Shown here piece by piece: positions 56,599 through 64,000 of a stretch of DNA of 64,000 nucleotides (positions are counted from its first letter, which is position 1; the number at the start of each line of letters is the position of its first letter). The notes under the pieces were generated by a model. That model made no database searches. It had not been told where the DNA came from and worked only from the letters and a program-made list of their open reading frames with translations. Made by a program: the position numbers and the translations under genes. Source of the DNA: Tupaia tana (Eukaryota > Chordata > Mammalia > Scandentia > Tupaiidae); assembly GCA_026018925.1 (NCBI GenBank), contig JAKSZU010000003.1, positions 189,383,639 to 189,447,638 on the forward strand, read 5' to 3'.

Positions 56599-56845
56599 TT
56601 GTTCTGGAGAGGTTTTTGCTATAGGGCACGTGCGCTTGTCAGAAAGACAGAGAGAGACAGACAGAAAGCGAGAAATCACTCTCCAGGGGGGATGGCCATG
56701 CCACAATCCCTTCTCCATTCTCCTCTCGGGATCTTGAGCATGCACACACACACCCAGCATGAGTTTAAGCCACCAGGTCTGGAATTCAAACCGCAGTCAA
56801 CTACATGGGAGTCCAGTGACAGCCATTACACCAAGTGCTGGTCCC
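56599..56845 (-). repeat. SINE-1 long
   Basis: Reversed copy ending GCTGGTCCC. TSD-like tagttgttgttgttg (56584-56598) and tagttgttgtttttt (56846-56860). Confidence 0.92.
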
Positions 56846-56859
56846 TAGTTGTTGTTTTT

Positions 56860-57180
56860 TAAAGCATGACTTTATTGTCAAAGTTTATCCATTTCTTCTG
56901 TGAAAGACAGAGAGAGGGGTGACCGAACATTGTCTTCATTCTCCTATCCACCCTCAGTCCCAGCTGGCCTGGGTCCCCTGGTGTGTCGAGGGGGGTTCCA
57001 GGAAGCTTTCTGTGTAGGTCTGGCTGCTCCATCGTTATGCCACCACCTGGCCCAGATGGCGACCTTCTTTGAAGCTCTGAGTCCCTATGGCATCCCCTCC
57101 ACCCAAAGGCAGGTCCACAATGAGGAAATCTCACACAGCAATGGGAACTTTGCTGAGAGCTTCTTGTCTTAACTTTATCA
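56860..57180 (-). pseudogene. possible mRNA 3'-end retrocopy or terminal exon
   Basis: The minus strand ends with CAATAAAGTCATGC followed by TTTAAAAAACAACAAC, the layout of a polyadenylation signal about 15 nt before an A-rich tail. The 300 bp upstream look like ordinary exon-type sequence and hold an open frame (57188-56859), but the protein is not recognised. A CTCTCTGTCTTTCACAG stretch could instead be a splice acceptor of a real terminal exon. No parent gene can be named. Confidence 0.35.
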
Positions 57181-57197
57181 TTTTTCAAAATTGTGAC

Positions 57198-57462
57198 GGG
57201 ACCGGCAGTTAGCGTAATGGCTATGTCGCTGGACTCCCACGTAGTCGACTGTGGTTCGAGTTCCAGACCCGGTAGCTTAAACTCATGCCGGGCGCGTGTG
57301 CGTTCGTGCCCAAGATCCCGAGAGGAGAATAGAGGAGAAGGGATTGCGACGTGGCCATCCCCCCTGGGGGGTGATTTCTCGCTTTCTGTCTCTCTGTCTC
57401 TCTCTGTCTGTCTGGCGAGCGCACGCGCCCTATAGTGAAAACCTCTCCAAAAAAAAAAAAAA
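57198..57462 (+). repeat. SINE-1 long, young
   Basis: Complete copy. An 11-bp perfect TSD (aaaattgtgac) lies at 57187-57197 and 57463-57473. Confidence 0.95.
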
Positions 57463-57510
57463 AAAATTGTGACTTAATTTATGCACTATAAAATTTATTC
57501 TTTAAGGTAA

Positions 57511-57770
57511 GGGACCAGCAGATAGTGTTGCAGTTACAGTGCTGGACTCCCATGCAGTGGGCCACAGTTTAAATCCTGTACCCGGCAGCTTCAAAACTCA
57601 TGCAGGGCCTATGTGCATGTGTACCCAAAATCTCTAGAAGAAAATGGAGGAGAAGGGATTATAGTGTGGCCATCCCCACTGGGGAGTCATTTCTTGCTTC
57701 TCTCTGTATCGCTCTGTTGTCCTGGTGAGCACACACACCCTATAGCAAAAATCTCTTAAAAAAAAAAAGT
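57511..57770 (+). repeat. older SINE-1 long
   Basis: GGGACCAGCAGATAGTGTTG, GTGCTGGACTCCCATGCAG, GAGGAGAAGGGATTATAGTG and CCTATAGCAAAAATCTCT in order. Confidence 0.92.
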
Positions 57771-57771
57771 T

Positions 57772-58035
57772 TACTATTCCATAGTTTTTAGTATAGTCAC
57801 ATAGATGCTCAACCATTGCCACAATCCAATTACAGAACATTTTCACCCTTAAAAAAAAAAAAAAAAAAAATCCCATACTCAATAGTCACTCCCAGTTTCC
57901 CTTTTCCCCCAGACCCTGACAACTACTAGTCTGTTTCCTATGGATTTGCCTATTCTGGACACTTCATGGAAATGGAATTATATAATACATGGTCCTTTGT
58001 GACTGGATTCTCTTCTATCTTGCCCAAGCAGATTT
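57772..58035 (-). mobile_element. old L1 3'-end remnant
   Basis: CACATAGATGCTCAACCATT, CTGACAACTACTAGTCTGTT and GAAATGGAATTATATAATAC are antisense landmarks of an L1 3' region. A 20-nt A tract lies at about 57850-57870. Confidence 0.75.
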
Positions 58036-58685
58036 GTGTCACTAACTATTTTTACTTGTACGAGTGTAGAAGTTGCTAGTCTAAAAAAGAGAATAATACA
58101 CCAGCAAATCTTCTTGACTGTTCCAGGTACCTGGGACTCTACTGAGAGGACCAGTCAGTGCAAGTGAAGACATTTCAGGTTGAGGGCCACAGGGTCCAGC
58201 CTGTGCTTATAGGACAGAACAAGGACTGGCCACTGCGTGGAAGTGAGCTTTATCAAATCATGTCCCACACTGCCATAACAATTTCATATAAGATATTTGA
58301 ATGGCCCTTCACAGTGCACAAGATGCCTCTGCCTCTTTTACTCAAGAAAGAGTAAAAGACTTGCCCAAGGTCACACAGGTAGGAAGTGGTAGAGGCAAGA
58401 GGGTTCAGGTTCAGGATTTCTGGCCCCAGTTCTTTCCCCAACAACTTCATAGTTACTTGATGACTTCAGACTGTGCTAGTGTCTTCAAGCTATTCCCTCT
58501 TCAAACTACTCCCTCCAAAATCTATCCTGGGGTAACAGAGTCAGCTGTGAGCTGATGAGCAGACTCTTCCTTCTTTTCTCCCTCCCCACTGAGCTTCCCT
58601 CCTTCCACATCCTGCAGTTGCTGAAGTGGTCTGCTAACACTGAGGCCAATTACTTGCTTTCCAACTTTCTGTGTGATTGTTATGG
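58036..58685. other. mostly unique, MIR trace
   Basis: 58345-58430 (CTTGCCCAAGGTCACACAGG) is a reversed MIR core. Otherwise nothing assignable. Confidence 0.4.
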
Positions 58686-59041
58686 ACTGACTGTATCACT
58701 CCCCACCCCCACCAAAACCATCTGTGGAAGCCCTAACTCCCAATGTGATATTCTTTGGAGATACAACCTTTGGGAGGCAATTAGAATTAAATTAGGTCAT
58801 GAGGGTAGATGGCTTTTAATGGGATTAATTGCCTTATAAAAGAGAGATACCATTCACTGAGAAAAATCATATGAGCAATTAACAAGAAGTCAGCCATCTG
58901 CAAGCCTGAAAAAAGAGCCCCCATCAGGAATGAAATCAGTGAGCACCTTGATGTTGAGCTTCCCAGCCTCCAGAACGATGAAAAACTAACTCTGTTGATT
59001 AAGGCACCCAGCCTTTGGTATTTTGTTATGCTCTGACAAAC
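58686..59041 (+). mobile_element. MaLR-type LTR (MLT1/MST-like)
   Basis: Begins GTTATGGACTGACTGTATCA, then AACTCCCAATGTGATATTCT, TAGGTCATGAGGGTAGATGG, CTTCCCAGCCTCCAGAACGA and TGGTATTTTGTTATGC. Nearly full-length solo LTR. Confidence 0.7.
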
Positions 59042-59089
59042 TAAGAGTGATCTTGAGAAAAATATTGAGCCACTTGTGCCTAAAAGGTT

Positions 59090-59350
59090 TTTCTTTTTTC
59101 TTTTTCTTTTCTTTTCTTTTCTTTTTTTTTGAGAGATTTTTGCTATATGGCATATGCACTCGCAGAAAGACAGAGAGAGACCGAGAGACAGAAAGTAAGA
59201 AATTATCTTCCGGAAGGATAGTCATACCTCAATCCTTTCTTTCCCATTCTCCTCTCAGGATTTTGGGCACACACACTCATGCCTGGTGTGAGTTTCAAGC
59301 GCTGGGTTTGGGACTCGAAACAAAATCGACCATGTGGAAGTCCAGCTCCT
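59090..59350 (-). repeat. older SINE-1, 5'-truncated
   Basis: CTTTT-rich left end (reversed tail), then reversed CT stretch, core and B-box region (GGACTCGAAACAAAATCGAC). The outer head after GTCCAGC is missing. Confidence 0.85.
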
Positions 59351-59407
59351 TTTTACAAGAGATAATAATACTCTCATTTTAATGCTGCTGAAATTGATAG
59401 ATTGCAC

Positions 59408-59538
59408 AAAGGGTCATCAAAAAGTTCATAGACAATGTGTATAATAAAAACATTCTGGATGGATTTTCAAGTTTTTTTGTACCAAAGTAAACTTGAATTG
59501 TAATTATTTTTTTAAATGAATTTTTAGAAGTCCCCTCA
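59408..59538 (+). mobile_element. ~125-bp inverted-repeat element, copy 3
   Basis: AAAGGGTCATCAAAAAGTTC at the left and TTTTTAGAAGTCCCCTCA at the right are rough inverted repeats. The interior has TGTGTATAATAAAAAC, GGATGGATTTTCAAG and GTACCAAAGTAAACTTGAAT, matching copy 1 in order. Confidence 0.75.
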
Positions 59539-59540
59539 TA

Positions 59541-59793
59541 GGGGCCAGCAGATGGTGTAGCTATTGTATCGCTGGATTCCCACATGGCTGACCACAGTTC
59601 AAGTCCCGGACCTGGTGGCTTGAAAGTTATACCAGGAGTGTATGTATACGTGCCCAAGATCCCAGGAGAATGGAGGAGAAGGGATTGTGGCATGGCCATC
59701 CCCCCTGGGGGCTGAGTTCTCACTTTCCCTCTCACTGTCTTTCTGTCTCTCCCCAGTTAGCATATGCTCTCTAAAGCAAAGAAGAAGAAGAAG

Positions 59794-59823
<30 letters not shown>
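59541..59823 (+). repeat. older SINE-1 with (AAG)15 tail
   Basis: GGGGCCAGCAGATGGTGTAG through the CT stretch, then a truncated tail that has become a pure AAG microsatellite of 15 units at 59779-59823. Confidence 0.92.
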
Positions 59824-59824
<1 letters not shown>

Positions 59825-61850
59825 TCTTTATAAGAAACTTAGAATAGCACCTGAGACATAGTAAGCATTCCATAAATGTTAGTTTTTTTTTAATTTTTGT
59901 AGTGTTGTGTATATATATTTTCCTCATGCTATTAAGTAAAATACTCTGTGTGTGCTGTGCCTTATACAAATGAGATGTTCATAAATATTGGCGAAAGGAA
60001 ATAAGTAATGAAAAAAGAAAAAAGGTGGAAGAAAAGATGGGTAGAAAAAAGAAGGAAGGCTTTTTATATAGTAACTCCTAAATACAGAGCAAAGATTGAT
60101 CTATAGATACGTTGGCTTTTTTTATTCTACAATATCTTTATATATATATACCAAGAGAAAAACCTCAGCAGTGCAAAATGATGAATTCAATGGCAATCTA
60201 TGAAATTCACCTGAGGTTGCAAATAGAAAGGCCAGAACAGTATTTCTTGGTTGTTGAACCCCATTCTGTCACACACACACACACACACACACACACACCA
60301 ATTCAGATTTATAACACATAAATTTGCACCCTCTGTATTTCTTACATCTCTCCTTCACATCCCTAGCAAAGTCAAGCAGTCATTCCTGAAACAGTTACAC
60401 GTGTTTCTTACATTCTCCCACCCTCCTTAGATCACCTGTTCCTTAATTGGAGAATTGATATTCAACCTTTTAAAATTCACTCTCACATCTAAACGTGCAG
60501 TTACTCTTGATTACACCAATTGCCATGTTATTAGATTCTTACCACAGCATCCTCATCCTTAGGGTTTGGCTTCTTTCAACCCCTGAACTGGCTACGTATC
60601 AAGTCTCTGCTTAGTCTATCTTCCTTTTCTCTCTCTGTGATCTTCCTAGTGAGGACTGATGTTCTCACTTGTAAAATTCACAGCATTTCCGCATGTTGTA
60701 GTAGGACTATTTTGGTTGCTGGTTTCCTTCCAGCTGGTCCATTCTCATACATCTCACATCAGGAAATGCTCTCAGTGTCTGGCAAGGATGTGTGTTGGGC
60801 GACGAGGAAGGTGATGTTCCAAGAGGATTGAGATTCCAGATAACTCAGGGATTCTTTTGCTTGACTCTTCCTACATTTGCTTGGGTTCCTGGTTCCCAAA
60901 GCAGCAGCAAGAGGCAGCATTGAACGAGATCATTTCGAGCCTCGGATTGCCCACCAGACTCTCAGTGGTTTCTGGCAGAAGATGCCTAATGTTATAAGCA
61001 GGAACCTTTATGTAGCCATGTTTGGGACTGAATGGCCCACCTTTCCCATTTCTCTAGCCTGGTGAAGCTTATTGGACCAGGGCAAACCCTGGACCCTTAT
61101 TGAACAGGCAGCCAATCCAAGCATCAGCTGTGCCCATCAGACTCTCTTTCTAAGACACTTGAACCAAGAAATGCCAAGGGAAAGATATAATTAGCAATAA
61201 GGATAAAAACCTTGTGATGTAAGAAGAAACCAGAGAAGGCAGGATAATCTAGTGTAAGCCGAAGTCACGTCAGAACAGAAACTATAAGCAAACGGAATCC
61301 AGACTCAGAATTATCAGGAGGAGAATAGAGAAGACACACAAAAAGAAAGAGGAATGCAGTGGTACAGAAAGACCAGGCCATCCATGGGAGAGAACCCTGT
61401 GCAGGCTCCCTCAGTTCCAGACCATATTGTGGTCCAGGCCATGAGTACTTTAAGATAAATGAGCTTTTCTCCTGACGTAACTTAAGTGGATCTCTAACCA
61501 CCGGAACCTAAGTATCAGTGTCCTGTTCCTCACGACTCTCCTGAGATTGAGAGCCAGATCTCATGGGGTCCTCCAGATAAGAAGCAGTAGCAGGGACCAG
61601 TTCAGCTCAACTCAATACATTGGACTTGAAGTCTGGGATCCAAGTTAATCCAACAAATGTGTAAGTTGAGCAGCTATCACTATAAAGCCTTCTGCAAGAG
61701 TTTCAGAGATAAGTAAGAAAGCCCTTGACTTTAAGGAACAGGTAATGTACGTAGGGTAGAAGAATGAAAAAAAAACACACGTTAAGTCTGTGTTTCAGGA
61801 CTGACTATTTTACTTTACTGGGCATGTGGAGGAGAGATGTAAGAAATACA
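59824..61850. other. unique sequence with (CA)n
   Basis: (CA)n at 60270-60298. No exon, RNA gene or repeat family is recognised in the remaining ~2 kb. Confidence 0.4.
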
Positions 61851-61856
61851 GACAGT

Positions 61857-62127
61857 TGGGACCAGCAGTTGGTGTAATGGTTATGTCACTGGACTTCCAC
61901 ATAGTCGACCGTAGTTTGCGTCCCGAACCTGGTGGCTTAAAAGTCACACCAGTTGTGTGTGTGTGCATGCCCAAAATCCCAAGAGGAGAATGGAGGAGAA
62001 GTGGCCATCTCCCCCCCCCCGGGGGGGGGTGATTTATTGATTTCTCTCCCTCTCTCTCTCTCTCTCTGTCTCTTTCTGTCTCTCCAGCAAGCGTACACAC
62101 CCTATAGCAAAAATCTCTCTTGAAAGA
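61857..62127 (+). repeat. SINE-1 long, expanded palindrome
   Basis: Complete copy. The central palindrome has grown to C10G9 (62011-62029), next to a shortened core. TSD-like gaaatacagacagt and gaaatatggagagt flank it. Confidence 0.9.
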
Positions 62128-62183
62128 AATATGGAGAGTGCTGAATTTATGTGTTATAAATCAGTTATAAAAACCAAATAGGT

Positions 62184-62460
62184 CGGGAACCAGCAGTTAG
62201 CGTAATGGCTATGTCGCTGGACTCCCACGTAGTCGACCGCGGTTCGCGTCTCGGACCCGGTGGCTTACAACTCACGCCGGGCGCGTGTGCGTGCGTGCCC
62301 AAGATCCCGAGAGGAGAATGGAGGAGAAGGGATTGCGGCGTGACCATCCCCCCTGGGGGGTGATTTCTCGCTTTCTGTCTCTATGTCTCTCTCTGTCTGT
62401 CTGGCGAGTGCACGCGCCCTATAGCGAAAAAACCTCTCAAAAAAAAAAACAAAACAAAAC
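62184..62460 (+). repeat. SINE-1 long, very young (GGGAACC subtype)
   Basis: A 14-bp perfect TSD (aaaaccaaataggt) lies at 62170-62183 and 62461-62474. The tail is AAAAC-patterned. Nearly identical to the copy at 3520, sharing GGTTCGCGTCTCGG and GGCTTACAACTC. Confidence 0.96.
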
Positions 62461-62529
62461 AAAACCAAATAGGTGTGTGTGTGTCACAGAGGACCAAACA
62501 TGATGCTTTGTTATCAGTGTGACAATAAT

Positions 62530-62772
62530 TCCAAAAAGTGGAGCCTTTAGGGGTTGATTGGTGCCCTTATAAAAGAGATAGCAGGAAGCCGGGTGAGGGT
62601 GCAGCAATAACGTGCCATCTCTGGAGCAGAGAGCAAGCCCCTACCGAACACTAACTCTGCCAGCACCTCGATTTTGGACTTCCCAGCCTCTAGAACTGTG
62701 AGCAATTAATTTGCACTATTTGTAAGTTACCCAGTCTAGGGTATTTTGTTATAGCTGCCAAAAGTCCTAGGA
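62530..62772 (+). mobile_element. MaLR-type LTR, 5'-truncated
   Basis: GGTGCCCTTATAAAAGAGAT, TTTTGGACTTCCCAGCCTCT and AGGGTATTTTGTTATAGCTG match the 3' half of the LTR family seen at 58686. Confidence 0.65.
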
Positions 62773-63745
62773 CAGGGAAGTTGTGGTCACATGAGCATGT
62801 GGCGTTCAGGAAAGACCGCCTGCCATTGCTGGGAAGTGAAGGAAGGGGTCAGAGGTGCAGAGGGTGCTCTGTGGAGCTTGCCGTGGATTGCATACGAGGG
62901 GTGGGGACGACAGGGTCGGGGTGGTACTGAAGTTGAAGGAGTCTTGTCAACAGAGCAGGGGAGATGTTGAGAAGTAGAAAGAAGTCCATGAGCTTCATAT
63001 TGGGTGTGTTTGACTTTGTGATACTGCAGCAGGGGACATCCCAGAGGGGACACTCTCCAAACAATTGGAAATGCAGGTCCTAGACTAGAGCAGACTAAGA
63101 ACCCGAATGAGAAAGTTTATCTCCAGAGAAGGGAAGCTGAGGAAGAACACGGGAATGCCATGTGGCAGAGAGAAACACCGGAGATGACAGGAGGAGGGGA
63201 CACAGATGGGAGCCATCAGTCTGTCTGGAAGGATTATGTGTAAGTGAACTCCGCTAAGTGGAATGGTGAGGAGCCAAGGAAGAGGAGTGTGTCTCAGTGA
63301 GAGGTGGTAACCAGAAGTTCCAGCTACTGCCAGAGCTCAAGTGTGGAAAGGGAAGAGCGAGGGCAGTCACTCAAGGAAGCCTTGGGCCTACGGCAGGCTG
63401 GGCTGGAAGGAGTTAGGAAAGAAGCGGGAACGTACAAGGAGGCCCCCTGCGCAGCGGTGGTTGAGCGACTGAACCCCGCGGGGCAGCAGGAGGTATCTTT
63501 TACCTCACCCTGCACTATGGGGTGCGGACTGGGTGGGGAGCAATAGCTGTGACGGTGGGAAGGGAGAATGAGATCCAGAAACAAAGTCCTGAGCAGCAGA
63601 GAGAGGCTAATGGGTCATAGTCTGAAAGCACCGTTGCCCCAGGGCTCAGGTGTTCTCTAGACTTCTCCATAGCAGCCCCTGGAGGCATTTATTTTTAAGT
63701 TATTACCACGTATCATTATTTGTGGATTTTACAATTTTAAAAATA
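62773..63745. other. unique, purine-rich sequence
   Basis: No interspersed repeat recognised. Open frames at 62787-63064 and 63304-63584 have no known domain. Confidence 0.35.
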
Positions 63746-63749
63746 TAAA

Positions 63750-63797
63750 GGGGCCAGCCCTGTAGCACAGCAGTTGAGTACTGTGCAGAATAAGCCA
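63750..63797 (+). repeat. truncated old SINE head
   Basis: GGGGCCAGCCCTGTAGCACA followed by GCAGTTGAGTACTG has a tRNA-like A-box region. The copy stops where the next SINE begins. Confidence 0.5.
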
Positions 63798-63798
63798 T

Positions 63799-64000
63799 GG
63801 GACCAGCAGTTAGCGTAATGGCTATGTCGCTGGACTCTCATGTAGTCAACCGCGGTTTGCGTCCCAGACCCAGTGGCTTAAAACTCACGCCGGGCGCGTG
63901 TGTGTGTGTGCCCAAAATCCTGAGAGGAAAATGGAGGAGAAGGGATTGCGGCATGGCCATCATTCCTGGGGAGTGATTTCTCACTTTCTGTCTCTCTGTC
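63799..64000 (+). repeat. SINE-1 long, young, cut by the window end
   Basis: GGGACCAGCAGTTAGCGTAA, variant B box GGTTTGCGTCC, core and the start of the CT stretch. The tail and right TSD lie outside. Confidence 0.95.

Noticed and set aside
59757-59969. Frame with a poly-Phe/Lys/Arg run
   Set aside because: Product of the (AAG)n microsatellite.

Overview
The window is nuclear DNA of a placental mammal from an intergenic or intronic, repeat-rich stretch. No intact protein-coding gene, true tRNA or rRNA gene, or CRISPR array can be supported. Long open frames are few and most lie inside repeats. What the window holds is a dense record of retroposition: tRNA-derived SINEs every 1-2 kb with A-rich tails and target-site duplications (TSDs), L1 fragments, MIR and L2 relics, MaLR/ERVL-type LTRs, hAT-type DNA transposons (MER5A-like, MER3-like), small inverted-repeat elements, and one clear processed pseudogene (RPL31). 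The dominant SINE does not match Alu, B1/B2, rabbit C, carnivore, horse, bat or pangolin SINEs as I know them. A colugo (Dermoptera, with tRNA-derived CYN SINEs) is my best guess, by elimination only. || Terms used below. 'SINE-1 long' (about 250-270 bp) has a tRNA-like head with A box (TAGCGTAATGG) and B box (GGTTCGAGTCC), a core containing GAATGGAGGAGAAGGGATTG, a C6-T-G6 palindrome, a CT-rich stretch, and the tail GCCCTATAGCAAAAACCTCT plus poly(A). 'SINE-1 short' (about 140-175 bp) joins the head directly to the CT-rich stretch and lacks the core. 'SINE-2' (about 230 bp) is a separate family with a central CATGATCCAGGGCTGG block. || Layout. 0-9 kb: SINEs of all three types, an ERVL LTR split by a young SINE, and an unusual composite SINE at 4.0-4.4 kb. 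9.5-15 kb: L1 3' remnants, MIR/L2 and mostly unique sequence. 16-20 kb: clustered SINEs, then a long antisense L1 carrying the RPL31 retrocopy, a 171-bp tandem duplication and a nested short SINE. 21-22.2 kb: AT-rich unique sequence. 22.4-30.4 kb: a relatively well preserved L1 3' end, older L1, SINEs and two copies of a ~125-bp inverted-repeat element. 31-40.5 kb: SINE-poor, GC-richer unique DNA with LTR and L1 pieces. 40.5-54 kb: SINEs, MLT1, MIR/L2 and unique DNA. 54-64 kb: MER5A-like element, a SINE-1/SINE-2 composite, a 78-bp mariner-like MITE, a possible 3'-end retrocopy, LTRs and very young SINEs. || The main theme is SINE recombination: four loci carry SINE pieces joined end to end, and two of these are bracketed by a single TSD pair, suggesting that the composite RNA or cDNA was inserted as one unit. 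Family names are from recognition of the sequence alone and repeat boundaries are approximate (about +/-10 bp) unless fixed by a TSD.
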